From Apiotrichum sp. Y4204 (Eukaryota > Basidiomycota > Tremellomycetes > Trichosporonales > Trichosporonaceae): DNA of 64,000 bases. Positions 23,346-34,440 of this stretch are shown in pieces. The translations under genes were made by a program, and so were the position numbers. The notes below the pieces were generated by a model. The model was given only the letters and a program-made list of their open reading frames with translations, did no database searches and was not told the DNA's origin. The DNA lies in contig JAMYHL010000044.1 in NCBI GenBank assembly GCA_025531455.1, positions 296,179-360,178 on the forward strand. Reading direction: 5' to 3'. Every line of letters starts with the position of its first letter. The stretch's first letter is position 1.

Positions 23346-24363
23346 GGCGGAACCGAAGGAGTCGGGAACGCGGAAACGAGGTGGAAGGAAACGGTGGCGC
23401 TAAGCGAATGGTATCCTGGCAGTCCGAATTGATCTTCAAGAACAAACGTGTGCCCAGTGTAATATGTGTGTTGCTGCTGCTGATATTCGAGCTGCCCCGT
23501 CTCGCGTCTCGCGTGTAGATGCTAAGCGAGTAAAGAGTAAAGGAAGTGAGAGATGAAAAGGGTGATGGATGGCCCAAGTCGTGACTGATGTTGATAAATG
23601 ATGAATGAATGAGAAACACCAGACCTTGTCCGTCTTGGCTGAAAGCACGTCGCGACGGACGCGGACACCAAGAGCACGGGGCACGGGGCATGGCAGCCCG
23701 TGTACCTTGGTTTTACGTAATTGAGAAGTGGGCTCGAACTTTGAAGCTCTGGAATCTGGTGACCTGGTATCGCGTCGGATTAATCACGTGACACTCACAT
23801 ACGCGCCAACAACGGGGTTGACGATGGTGAGATTCTGTGTCTCAGTTGGCTACTCTCTCAAGTACTAAGCCCCCACAATCTATCGTCTTCGTCTCATCGC
23901 AGCAACAAACACATCTAGCGAGGAAACATTGACGTTGCGACGAACCAGTGAACCAGCAACTCATCCCCGTGCGCAACCTGGTCTGGAAGACAATGAACAG
24001 GAAAATTTAACCGTAACGAGCTTGGATTGGACCAAGCTTCATGGCGTGCCCACAGGTCTTGACCCCAAGCGCGGCTAACCGCAACATTGACAACGTACAG
24101 CCAGATCAAAGCACGAGTCATGACACCCGGAATGTGGTTTCCGATCTCTTCAACGAGCTGCATGGCGATGTGCCGGCTTTGCCTTGCTGTCTCGTTTTCC
24201 TTACCTCGTCAAAACATCCACTCGGCAGGAACCCCACCCCGTTGATCCCGCGTCTCCGTACCGAGCCCTTCTAGCGCTCGACCTCGACTCTCCGCAAGCC
24301 GTTGCCTCCCCGTAAAAGCAGGGCAGGCCCCAGCCGTCCAAAGACATCCAAAAAAGGGTAGAA
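23346..24363. other. DCP2 upstream region, no gene recognised
   Basis: This 1-kb stretch holds the DCP2 leader/promoter and the downstream flank of tRNA-Phe. Open frames here look non-coding. Confidence 0.5.
24350..24355 (-). terminator. Pol III T6 terminator of tRNA-Phe
   Basis: Six A on the plus strand read as TTTTTT on the tRNA strand, 8 nt past the mature 3' end. Confidence 0.8.
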
Positions 24364-24449
24364 TGGAGCCAGGGTGGATCGAACACCCGACCTAGCGATA
24401 TGATAACTGATACTTCAGTCGCTCGCTCTCCCAGCTGAGCTATGTCTCC
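24364..24449 (-). tRNA. tRNA-Phe(GAA) with a 13-nt intron
   Basis: Acceptor GGAGACA pairs with TGGCTCC except for A5 opposite G68. D-arm is GCTC/GAGC with AGCTGGGA. Anticodon stem AGCGA/TCGCT is perfect; the loop reads CTGAAG, then intron TATCAGTTATCAT, then A, giving anticodon GAA. T-arm is GGGTG-TTCGATC-CACCC; discriminator is A. The A5/G68 mismatch is unusual for an otherwise canonical tRNA. Confidence 0.92.
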
Positions 24450-25055
24450 TTCTGTTCACGAAGATCGCGGCGATCGTCACGTGATACGTGACTGAAGGCA
24501 ATCGGGTTCGGGCGACGAAGACCAAAGATCGACGGCGTGGATGGGCTCACGACAGACGCATTGGGGACATTGGGATACCGTAGTCCAAGGAAGTTGCAAC
24601 TCCAGTTGATTTCAGTGTTGATTTCAGTAGGGTTTGGCTTACTTCACTCACCGAGTCGCATCCGTGCGTCTGTTAAGCATGTCGACCCTAACGAAACATG
24701 GCTACGCTTGGGCGTTTGTTCCTGTCTCCCCTCAAGGTTCGCGGTCCGCTCGCACGGCTTGCTCAATCGTCGCAACATCACTAAGCATCACTGATAAACA
24801 TAGTTGGGCCTGCATCTGTGGTATGTACGGAGTATTACTGATTACTGCTCTCTCTGAGCATGGGGTGACAGGGAACCACTGCGCGCACCAGGCGCACAGC
24901 GGGAGAGGTTGGTGCAGGGAATATGATGGGTTAGTATGGGGGGTAATGTGCAGAGTGTATCCATGACGGTCGTCCGTCGGTCGTCGATTGCAATCGTACA
25001 GGCCTTCAAAGGTCGTCGGCAGAGTCTATAATGGCGCTCCTCGTTCGTTTTCGTT
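24450..25055. other. Intergenic, chitinase 3' flank
   Basis: Six hundred bases between tRNA-Phe and the 3' end of the chitinase gene. I see no gene. Confidence 0.5.
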
Positions 25056-27308
25056 CTAGATGCCCATGGCGGCGCGCACAGTTGCGCTGAGCGGGAAGCC
25101 GCCGTTGACGTACTCGGCATCAAGCGACCAGATGGAGGCGCCACGGAGACCAGCCTGCTTGGCAAACTGACCCTTGAGGTTGAGAGACTCGAAGTCGTCG
25201 TACGTCACAATCTGCCCAGACGCGGTAGACTTGAGCCAAGGAGTCGACGAGCAGTCGTCCCAGTTGCGGACAAAGCCACCAGCACCGACGTATTGACCGT
25301 TCTCATAGCGGAGGGCGCCCTGCTCGATGAGGCTGGCAAAGGTGATCTGTCCGCTGGTGGTACCGCCCTCCGAGTTACGGAGAGTGAGCGACTGGCGCTT
25401 CTCCAGGAGGGAGGCTTTCGGCGCACGCGGCCAGACAGTGTTGTCACGGCCGTAAAGGTGGGTAGCCGAAGAGCGCTGCAGGTAACCGTAGCCAGGAACA
25501 CCGAGGGTGATCTTGTGGGCGGGCATTCCGGCAGCGGTCCACGAAGCAACAGCGGCGTAGGCATTGGCAGTGGGCTGCGAGGAGGTGCCGCATCCGTTGT
25601 TCAGGGGGGCGTTGGGACCGGGGTTGCTAGACGAGCCCCAGATGTCGTAGTTCATGATGAGGATCCAGTCAAAGATATCCGCAAAGTCCGACACATCCGG
25701 AAGCGGGTTGCCGTCGGGACCGTAGAAGGGCCACACCTGGGTCGCGGCGGTGATGAGCTTGTCGGGAAGCGCTGCACGGAGCTGACGAAGGAAGATGAGG
25801 AAGTTGGCCGAGTCGTCGGGCGAGACAATGTTGCCGGCGGCACCCATGGCTCCGGGGTACTCCCAGTCAAGATCGACACCGTCAAGGTTGTAGTGGTCAA
25901 CCATCTGGACGAGACTCTGAACGAAGGCCGAGCGAAGCTGCGAGCTGGCGACAAGGGGCGAGAAGTTGGCCGAGCCAGTCCATCCTCCGACGGAAACGAC
26001 GACCCTCTTACCGGCGTTGTGGGCACTGGTGACGAGGCGCGAGAGGATCTGGTTGTTGTTACCGAACGACATCGAACCGTCAGACCTGGGCTCGGAGAAG
26101 GCGTAGAAGATAACGTCAAAGACGTTCCAGTCGACATTCTCGGGAGGAAGGATGTTGGAAGTCCAGTCGGCGTAGTAGCCGTTCATCAGAACCTCTCCGC
26201 TGTTCGTGGGCCGAGGAGCCTGAGAGCTGGTGGACGAAGGGGCAGTAGACGACTCAGAAGGCTCGACCGAGGAGGTGGCAGTGGGCTCGACTGACTCGGT
26301 AGTAGACTCAGTGGGCTCATGCGAAGGAGATGGAGACTCGGAGGGTGCGTCAGTGGCGGAAGCCGACGGGACGTAAGACGAGGTGGCAGTCGGGAAGGCG
26401 CTGTCGGTGGGGGAAGCAGTGACCGACGACGAATGCCAGTGGTGCCACGAGCGAGTGGACGACGACGAAGTCCACCACTCTGAGGAGGACGCCTCAGTCG
26501 AAGTTGCCGAAGGGGTTTCGGTGGGCTCTCCCGTCTCCGAAGCGGAAGGCATCGACTCAGAGGACGAGTAATCGGATGTCGAAGCCGAGTGGTGAGCCGA
26601 ATGGCTAGACGAGGCGGAAGGGCCAGGCGTCTCGGTGGCACTTGGCTCCTCAGACGAGGAAGGCTCTCCCGATGAGGTCGGTTCCACAGAGGACGTGGGT
26701 TCGACAGAAGAGGTAGGCTCCCCCGAAGACGACGGTGCCTCCGATGGGGTAGGTGCCTCCGAGGCGGACGCAGACTCTGAAGGACCAGCCTCCGAGGAAG
26801 TCGCGGATGGCGCGCCAGTCGCCGATGGGGTGTGGGATTTTTCGCAGTCATCCGAAGACGAAGCAGTACTTGAGGGTTCGGCCGATGCCGAGGGGTCAGC
26901 CGAGGGGTCGGCTGAGGTGGTAGCGGTGGGCTCCGGGTAGTTCTCCGTTTGGGTGACCCAGACGGTGTTGGTGGACGTCATGGGGACGACGACTGTCGTG
27001 GTGGTGGAGATGGGCACACCGCGCTCGTCGAGCACCACAAAGCCGTAGTCATCGCGCACATAGTCGTATCCCTCGGGCGCAGGGGTCGGCTCGGGAACGG
27101 GGACGCGCTTCACGTTCTTCTGGTACGAATAGCGGTGCTGGCTTGCGACGTAGTGAGAGCCACCGAGCGGATCGGCCTCTGGGGCGGGAGCTGGATTGGG
27201 CTCGGCATTGCGCTTGCCAAGAGACTTCTGTATCGCAACGTAGTGGGAGCCGCCAAGGGCGTCGGCGCCCGCGAGAAGCGGAAGGAGAAGAGCGAGATGC
27301 GCGAACAT
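25056..27308 (-). CDS. Secreted GH18 chitinase with pheromone-precursor-like N-terminus
   Basis: A 750-residue enzyme in one exon. The signal peptide is about residues 1-17 (MFAHLALLLPLLAGADA). Residues 18-78 hold two LGGSHYVA units (18-25, 48-55), each followed by Lys-Arg (32-33, 67-68). The tracts after each Lys-Arg consist of X-Ala/X-Pro pairs (34-47 and 69-78). A Ser/Thr/Glu/Pro-rich region, probably O-glycosylated, fills about 105-370. The GH18 barrel runs about 373-750, with VVVSVGGWTGSANFSPL, the catalytic DGVDLDWEYP (Glu near 483) and ILIMNYDIWG. No GPI signal or chitin-binding module is seen. The role is hydrolysis of chitin in the wall or outside the cell; small-peptide release from the N-terminus is inference. 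The minus-strand TATAAA at 27568-27573 is a plausible promoter element. Long open frames on the opposite strand are codon-bias shadows. Confidence 0.93.
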   Translation of the reverse strand: MFAHLALLLPLLAGADALGGSHYVAIQKSLGKRNAEPNPAPAPEADPLGGSHYVASQHRYSYQKNVKRVPVPEPTPAPEGYDYVRDDYGFVVLDERGVPISTTTTVVVPMTSTNTVWVTQTENYPEPTATTSADPSADPSASAEPSSTASSSDDCEKSHTPSATGAPSATSSEAGPSESASASEAPTPSEAPSSSGEPTSSVEPTSSVEPTSSGEPSSSEEPSATETPGPSASSSHSAHHSASTSDYSSSESMPSASETGEPTETPSATSTEASSSEWWTSSSSTRSWHHWHSSSVTASPTDSAFPTATSSYVPSASATDAPSESPSPSHEPTESTTESVEPTATSSVEPSESSTAPSSTSSQAPRPTNSGEVLMNGYYADWTSNILPPENVDWNVFDVIFYAFSEPRSDGSMSFGNNNQILSRLVTSAHNAGKRVVVSVGGWTGSANFSPLVASSQLRSAFVQSLVQMVDHYNLDGVDLDWEYPGAMGAAGNIVSPDDSANFLIFLRQLRAALPDKLITAATQVWPFYGPDGNPLPDVSDFADIFDWILIMNYDIWGSSSNPGPNAPLNNGCGTSSQPTANAYAAVASWTAAGMPAHKITLGVPGYGYLQRSSATHLYGRDNTVWPRAPKASLLEKRQSLTLRNSEGGTTSGQITFASLIEQGALRYENGQYVGAGGFVRNWDDCSSTPWLKSTASGQIVTYDDFESLNLKGQFAKQAGLRGASIWSLDAEYVNGGFPLSATVRAAMGI
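27144..27257 (-). repeat. Two LGGSHYVA-coding repeats separated by Lys-Arg
   Basis: The 24-base units at 27234-27257 and 27144-27167 encode the same eight residues but differ at five codon third positions. There are no amino-acid changes, so the peptide sequence looks conserved by selection rather than by recent duplication. Confidence 0.85.
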
Positions 27309-30138
27309 GGCTGATGATCACTCGATAAGAGAGGGACAAGTGACCGGAAAGGGTGGTTTACAAGGTACTGCTTGGCTGGGTGGAAAACTCTGCGAGCTCT
27401 GCTCGATGGAAGACCGGCTTCCGAGATCAGAGAGAAGGAGACGTTAGGATGCCGCAGGCGTCGTTGGCGTCAAAAGTACAGGATGCACAGCAACCTGATG
27501 GGAGGAGGGGTGGTGTTGTGGGAGTGGAGAAAAGGAGAAAGAGAATGAGATACCGGGGGAGGCAGAGTTTATATTGTTGTTGTTGTTCGGCATCCCCTCT
27601 CGCACCCCGGCATGGTAGCGCAAAAGTCTCCTGGCCCGAGAAAGCCTAATCACGAGAGGTGGACCAGAGACCAGTTCCTGCTGCTCCCCTGCTGCACTTC
27701 ACCAGAGCTGCGCTCCTCGCTTCACGCGCAGCACTAGAGAGGGAGAGAATATGAGAGAGCACGTAAGCCATATTCTGCGTACTCTGGTACTGGACCCCAC
27801 ATCGGCATAACGCCCATCCCATCTACTGACCGTCCATCAGGGCTTGGCGCCGGCGCAATGAACAAGGGGCTGGACAGCTGGAACGGGGGCGTTCCGGGAG
27901 TGGCTCGATGACGGCGAGCACGGCCTGCGGGGTGACCGTGTTGTGCTTCTCACGCTTCCCGGGATCTGGTGCCCTGTGGCAACGATGGCAGCGGCCCTGC
28001 GGTACTGCGGTGCTGCTGGTCGGACATTAGTGCGTCCTGGAACGGGGGATGAAATGCATTATCACTCTTCCCTTACCCTGCGCAGCGCACCGGACGGATG
28101 AGAAGCAAGGTGCTATACAAGACAGGCAGCGGCGCCAGCGAGATGGCTGGTCGTTGAATTCTGGCGTTTGACTGAATACCACAGGGTATCCGGGGGGATG
28201 GCTCGTCGGACGGGTTTGCATGCTATTCTGCTATTCACGCAGGCCGGGCAACCGCTCCTTCTCATTGTCTTTTAAGGGGGGAGACAGGAGCGAATGGGGA
28301 CCGTGGTGGGTGCTGCTGCGTGATGGTGCCGAAGAGACGGGAGAAAGGGAGGGAGAGTGGGAGAGTCACCATCGGGAATAATGAAAGGGGCAGGAACCAG
28401 AGGAGAGGGAGAAAAAAATAAACTTGTGTCCCTGCTCCACGTCCCTCGAGAAATCAAAGAAAGAAATCAAGCGCGTAAACACGCACCACCCACGCCAGCC
28501 ACACAGCGTCGACTCCTCTTCCCTGGCGCCCACATGCCTTTCTGCACCAGGGCACATGGTACAAGGCCAAGACACCAGCGAGTGCCGAGCCTTGATGAAT
28601 GTACGCCCATTCGTCCGCGATTGCTTGGCTTGATTAGGTTCGAACCTCCAGCTCCCTGCACGTCATGCACGGCCACTTGATTTACAGTACTTCTTCGGGC
28701 CGTGCTCCTCCCCATGCGGGGTAGTCCTTCGAAGTGCACGGGCAGTGTGGCACAGAACACTCTTTGCCCAACGTGCACACCCGGCGGAAGCCATAGAGCA
28801 GCCCGTGCGCGAGCCTGCAGCAAGCCTCACAAACTTACAAGCGAGGGCTAAACATGGCCAGCTCGGCGACGGACGAATGGCGGTGGAACAAATGAGATGG
28901 CACGCGGCGCCGCGCCGCGCCATCAACGTCCAGATCTCGGCGCGCAGTGGCAAGCGCATCTAGGACCCAGGACCAATCATCGAGGAACGTACCGGGTATG
29001 AGGGCGCTGCAAACGGCAGAACGGGGACAAGGGAAACGAGGTTGTGTCGGGCTCCGGGGGTCGTCACTCTTCTGGTACCCGTATTTACGGCAGGATGCAT
29101 GTCCGACTGGCGGAAACGCTGCTCGGTTCCTCGGTTCCTCTCTGCGCTGTGTGCTGCTATGCACTTGTGGAGAGCAACGTGCTTCGCCGTGGACTGTGGA
29201 ATGTGAAGCCCGAGATCTGCAATCCATTCCACTGTCCCAGGGCAGCCAGCAGCAACGTAATGCAACAATGTAAACACAGACAAGCACCACGGGTCTCGTG
29301 ATACCGGGAGATATGCATCTCTGTGCACGGCATCGTGTTGGCACCATGTTGGCATCGTGTGGGCATGTACTGTAAGTAACCATGCATGCTGTCTTGCGTG
29401 TGCATGTGGTTCAATCAGTGAGCGAGGTGCCGATACGTGAACCTGAGGCACGCTCTCAGCCATAGTAGCTTAATAAAGCCCCACAGTGATGATTGCAGCG
29501 ACCTCTAAACCTCGATGGCTCGGCGGCGCGGCAGCATGTCCGTCCACATCTCTCCGAGGCTCCGATGGTATCGCAATGGCGACGAGTACCAGCTGGTTAT
29601 GTACTTGTCACGGACTCATGGCCACCCACGAATGCTGAGTGGCAAGCGAGGAGCGTGACTGTGACTGAACCTGAGTGCGGGACCGGCCATTCCTGTCGAA
29701 CCTCGTATCGTATATTTGTGTGTTATCCTCAACCCCGGCGCGATGAGAGGCACGCTGATCACTGGAGGTGAATTTGGGAGGCCAGCCAGAAGTCAGAGGG
29801 GCGGCCAGTGCACGGTATAGAAGCTGGACATCCAAGAAGAGGCCGGAGAGGACAGGGTGCTTTATTCGAATGGAAACAACCATACCACCAGCTAGCAGCA
29901 CAATACGGTTTGTACATCTAAACGGTATCAAGCGGCTGAGGACATGAGGACACCGACCGCCCACATGTGACCATGCCGTATTCGAAGTTGTCTGGAGGCC
30001 ATCCACTCTTCTGAACTACTTGTTGGATGAGGTGCAAAGCTTGGAATGATGCCAGAATGAAAACAGCACAAAACTCTAACAAACGTTCATGTGGCTACAA
30101 TCACTACATGTCTGCTGCTGCTGTTCCAATCAATGTGT
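27309..30138. other. Gene-poor region upstream of chitinase
   Basis: About 2.8 kb with only the chitinase promoter (TATA-like at 27568-27573, minus) and the 3' flank of the RBM26-like gene identifiable. Open frames between 28350 and 29800 overlap on both strands, lack domains and do not share the codon use of real genes here. Confidence 0.5.
27568..27573 (-). promoter_or_regulatory. TATA box candidate of GH18 chitinase gene
   Basis: TATAAA on the minus strand, about 260 bases before the chitinase ATG. Confidence 0.45.
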
Positions 30139-32448
30139 CTATGCTCCCCACACGCCGCCCGACTCGTCACGCTCACGCCGCTCGCCGTCGCCGCGCTCCT
30201 CCATCATCTCGCCCTCCTCGGCCTCGACCTGCATGTCCTCGTGCTGTGGCGTATGCTGCCCGCTCGCGCCGTTTGACGGTGGCGCCGAGGCCCACGACGC
30301 CTTGACGGGCGCTGGCAGGTTCGGGATGCCGTTCGTGCCGAGTGCAAGTGCCTACAGGGTTAGTTGTGGAGCCCAATATTTTCGCAACTCACATTCTCCG
30401 CCATTTCACGGCTCGAATAGGTGACGAGCATGCCCTCGTCGCTCGCGCTGACTTTACCGCCGGTGGACTCGTACCACTCGCGCAAGGTCTGCTGGTTTGC
30501 CTCAGAGCCGAGGTTCTCGCCAGACACGACCAAGACCTTGGAGCGGTTGTCGAGAGACATGGGGCGATTGAAGCCACCACGCCCCCGTCCCCGTCCACGA
30601 CCACCGCGCCCGCGAGGCGACCCGCGGCCATACGGCGAGTACCGCGTTGACGGAATGCCCAGAGTCGATGCCTGATGTTAGCAAGTGCTTCCTTCCGCTA
30701 CGATTCAGCACTCACCTTATCCCGCAAGGCAGCAAGCTGCTCATTCAATTTCAACAGCTCCTCCTCATCGGTGCCTGCTGTGGTCTCCATGCCATGCTTG
30801 GCGAGCTCGGCGACAAGCTTGTCCTTGTCGGTCATGTCAACTTCGGGGGGAGGGGCCGGCTTGTCGAGATCCTTCAACTCCTGTGCAATCTCCTTGATAC
30901 GGCTGAGAATGGACACCTTGTCCTCGTGCGAAGCGGTCGTCGCACGGACAAAGAGCACCTTTTGCTCGGCCATGAGCGTTTCCCGCTTGTGTGTCTTCTC
31001 CTTCTTCTCCAAATCCGCGAGCGTCTTCTTCAGACGGCTGGCGGGTCCCTCGAGCTGGGCGACGACATTACCCTGCGTTGAGAACTCGCCATTCTCCATC
31101 TTCTTCATGTTGGCGATCAGACTCGCCGACGCCTCGAGCTTCTTCTGACCAGCCTCGCCATGACCGGCAAGCGGACGGTGCCAAAGCACTTTAACGTGTC
31201 GCGAGCCGAAGACCGCCTCATCGCTCTTCCATGCCTTGTACGCCTCGCGGTTCGTAGCAAACGACACGAGCGCGCGGCGCGACTTGCCCTCGATGGCAAC
31301 GTTGGTGACGTCACCAAACTGGGCAAAGTAGTCGTGAATAGTAGCCATGCCGAGGTTGGCGGGGGGGATGTCGGTGATGAGCAGAGTCGAGCCGTTGCGG
31401 TCCTGGGGCGGTCGACTTGTGCCCTGGAATCCCGGAGGAGCTCCACCAGGTCCGCCGTGTCCGCCTGGCCCTCCCGGTCCACCAGGGAACATCATCGGCG
31501 GCATGCCGGGGAAGGGCGGCATGCCCATGCCACCCATTGGACCACCAGGACCACCGGGTCCACCGGGTCCACCGGGTCCGCCAAACCCTCCGCGACCTCC
31601 GCGCCCGCCTCGTCCACCACGTCCGCCCCTTCCGCCGCGTCCGCCCGGGCCTTGCGGGCCCATGAACTGCATTTGATGGAACATCATCTCGGGAGATGGC
31701 ATGACCGCGTCATCCGAGTGCTCAAACGGGCAAGCTGCGCCGCGCATGCAGAAACCGCGCTGATGGTAGTCGACACAACGTGGGCGACCGCCAGGACGAC
31801 TGGGCGCGCCGGCATCGAAGGAAGGTGACGGGCGAGAGCCACCCATCTCTACATCCTCGTTTGTTGATGGACCTGCAGCTGGCTGCGCGGCGAGAGACGG
31901 CGGCCGGTCAGGAAGTGAGCTCGGCGGCGGGAAGGTCTGAGGCGGAGCCTGGACCGGGGGTGGCGCGGGGGCAGCATGTCCAGGAAGATACGACTTATTG
32001 CTCAGTGTCTCAAAGCACAACACCACAAATGGCCGTGTGTGATCGGCAAGGAACTCTGTCAATTCAGTGATCATAAACTGGCGCGTTAGCAATGTCTTCC
32101 GCAGCTAAGGGCGGGGACACACCTCCTGAAGCTCGGCATCAGCGAGGCCTGGCTCATTTTTGAGCAGCGCAATGATGTAGTCAGCAAGGACATCCGGGTC
32201 CGCATCGCATCTAAGCGTTAGAAGTGTAAGAGACGTCACAATAGAGGAAAGGAAAAGGTGGAGACCCGACAGAGCATGGCGCGTTGGAGTCACGGCCCCC
32301 GCCATTGTTAGTCGGATCTCGCGTGATCCATCGCGCGATCTACACAACGCGTCGCGCTCCAGCCGCTCCACTGCACTCACAACGGCCCGAGGGTTTTGAT
32401 CAACCACCCCTTGAACTCTGGTGACTCTGTTGCTTCGTTTGGAGGCAT
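30139..32448 (-). CDS. RBM26/27-like RNA-binding protein (PWI-like, CCCH, RRM)
   Basis: Likely a nuclear RNA-processing or decay factor of the RBM26/RBM27 family. Exon 1 starts MPPNEATESPEFKGWLIKTL and continues after an intron (about 32214-32376) with CDADPDVLADYIIALLKNEP, a PWI-like fold. A second intron leads to FMITELTEFLADHTRPFV. A C-x8-C-x5-C-x3-H finger follows (CVDYHQRGFC to CPFEH), then a Gly/Pro/Met-rich repeat region (31480-31680). RRM1 is TLLITDIPPANLGMATIHDY through HVKVLWHRP. A Lys/Glu-rich coiled-coil region follows, then an RGG-type stretch near 30570-30630 and a small RRM-like fold (KVLVVSGENLGSEANQQTL). The last exon ends DESGGVWGA with the stop at 30139-30141. Domain order supports the family call; S. 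pombe Red5/Rmn1-like roles are only an analogy. Confidence 0.87.
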
Positions 32449-32844
32449 TTTCGTGATGTGTTTCGAGAGGTGATGGGGAAGAGTGAAGAGGGATGGGTGG
32501 AGATGGATGGGTGGATCGTGGAGATGCGAGACCGAGAGATGGAGAAATCCGAGATCGAGCAGATCAAGAATGCACTTTCATCATCTTCAGAGCACTACCA
32601 AGGTTACGTAACTCACCTCCCTCTATCTACTTTTTGTGGCCCTTTTTTCCCCTGGTCCTTTTCTGGACGAGAGACGGAATCAAAATTTGGCCGTTCATAC
32701 TGTCTGGACTGCTCCGAGGATGGCCCTCCACTTTCCGCACGCTCGCGACCTCCGAGCCCGAGTCCGAGCCCAGAGTCCGTCACTTCGTCCATCTCTCACC
32801 CCTTCACCGCACTTCTCGACCACCTCCAAAAACCACAGAGCACA
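32449..32844. promoter_or_regulatory. Divergent promoter region, RBM26-like and uS14m
   Basis: Nearly 400 bases between two divergent starts. A frame open into the plus-strand gene extends upstream from 32458 but lacks the conserved uS14m start, so I treat it as leader. Confidence 0.5.
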
Positions 32845-33293
32845 ATGGGCGCCATCTCCTGGGTGCTCCGCGATCTCCGCAAACGCGTCTCCGCCAAGGA
32901 CATGGAGGTGCAGCGCCGCGCGTTCCTCGCTGTCGCGCGCAACACGACGCTCCCCGCGCAGGTCCGGCACAAGGCGCAGCTCGGTCTCAACGCCCTCAAC
33001 GGCGGCGAGGGCCGCATGACCGCTGTCAAGAACCGCTGTAGCGAGACCAGCAGGGGTCGCGGTGAGTTGAAACGGGACGTGGACCGCGGAGAGCGGAGCA
33101 AGGGCCGGGGAAGAACAAGACGGCGACGGTGTCCGAGAACGTTGACTGACCTCCCAGGTGTCCTCTCGCAGTACGGTCTTTGCCGTGTAAGTCCGCTAGG
33201 ATTTCTATTGATGCCAAGCTGACAATGCAGTTCCAGTTCCGCATGCAGGCCAAGGCCGGCAAGCTCCCCGGCGTCGGCAAGCTTTCGTGGTAA
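32845..33293 (+). CDS. MRP2: Mitochondrial small-subunit ribosomal protein uS14m
   Basis: A 102-residue mitoribosome protein. The start MGAISWVLRDLRKRVSAKD is followed by the family core NRCSETSRGRG, then LSQYGLCRFQFRMQAKAGKL and a C-terminal LPGVGKLSW. Two introns, 33062-33157 and 33187-33230, restore the frame around the SRGRG and GLCR blocks. Length is normal. It lacks the zinc-binding cysteines of bacterial C+ forms, as usual for this mitochondrial family. MRP2 is the yeast name and is used by homology. Confidence 0.94.
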
Positions 33294-34440
33294 TTCTGCG
33301 ATTCAAGTCTCCGAGTTTCGAGGGCCAAGGATACGATTATCGTTCCGACGACAACAGCCACCTCGCCCGTCATAGGCATAGCGACCACCGGTCGTGCACC
33401 ACCTGTATGCAGCATATACCCTTCTCCTGTGGGACTGTGGAACTGTGGATATCTCGCGGCGAGAATGTTTCGGACGGCGAGACTGATAACGGCCAGTGTC
33501 GCAAATGTCCCGATCGGATGAGACGTGCAACTAACTGGGATGAGAGGATGGTGGGAGGGAAAACATGTCAAGGCTACGGGCCATTTAACGTCCTTGGGTG
33601 AGGTAGACAAGAATAACAGCACAAATCCTGCTCTTGAGCTGGCATAGTGGCCGCTGCTGACCGAGCGAACCCATTCTGTGCGGCTGCGTCTGACTGACTA
33701 ACCCGACATGATCACACTGAGGCGATTATCGCAAAAGGCGCCTTGATACTGGCTGTGGTGAACCAAAATAGTCGACATGTGGGCGGCATCAGACTCAAGT
33801 GACATTGTCAAGCATTCCAACTGCAGTGGGTGACAGCGATATCGACGACACCTGCCGTTGCTTGTTGTATCATCTGCGTCAGGTCTACCTCACTGCTAAT
33901 AAGTCCCAACATTGCACGCTAGATCGCGGAGGCCATCTCATGAAGGGAAGCCTGGTTTGGAGCAGCCATTGTGCTGTGAACGACGAAGACAAATCCCCCC
34001 CCCAAAAAAAAAAAAAAAAAAAAAATGTCAGCGTCACAGCCAAGCTGAGAGCCCAAAAAGGAGTCACGACTTCGTTCACTTTGGCGACAATAAACTAATC
34101 GTTAACGTTTGGGCTTACCCACGAAGACGGCGCTCAACTGCGTACATAAGCCAATATTGACAGCTATGAAGCTACGTGCAAATGGGAAAGCTACTCTTCG
34201 GCTTGGTTTGACGAGGAGTTCACGCTCCGCTGGCGGCGAATTACCCTCCCTCCTCTGACGCTGCGCCCAAACCGTAACCTGCCCCGCCGTGCGGGGTTCT
34301 ACATTTTGTCCCTCAGAGCTTTCTTATTCATGAGGCCTCCACAGTCCTAATGAACACCATGCTCCGCACCGTTGACTGGTTGTCGGTGAGTGGCATCGAG
34401 CGTTTCGAGTTCGTTCCACAGTCCTTCCGTATAAATCGGT
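33294..34440. other. Intergenic with C9-A22 tract
   Basis: uS14m 3' flank and over 1 kb with no supported gene. A C9 run directly abuts an A22 run at 33995-34025. A short CCCCGCCGTGCGGGG palindrome lies near 34283. Confidence 0.5.
33995..34025. repeat. C9-A22 homopolymer junction
   Basis: Nine C followed by twenty-two A, a low-complexity tract with no neighbouring repeat to suggest a retroelement tail. Confidence 0.9.

Noticed and set aside
25293..26294. 333-codon open frame antisense to the chitinase
   Set aside because: It mirrors the highly biased codons of the GH18 coding strand and has no domain; a shadow.
28625..28660. Possible tRNA T-arm at AGGTTCGAACCT
   Set aside because: The palindrome does not extend to a 5-bp T stem and no acceptor or anticodon arm can be built.
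33995..34025. A22 run as a retrotransposon poly(A) tail
   Set aside because: No upstream reverse-transcriptase-like frame and no target-site duplication seen.
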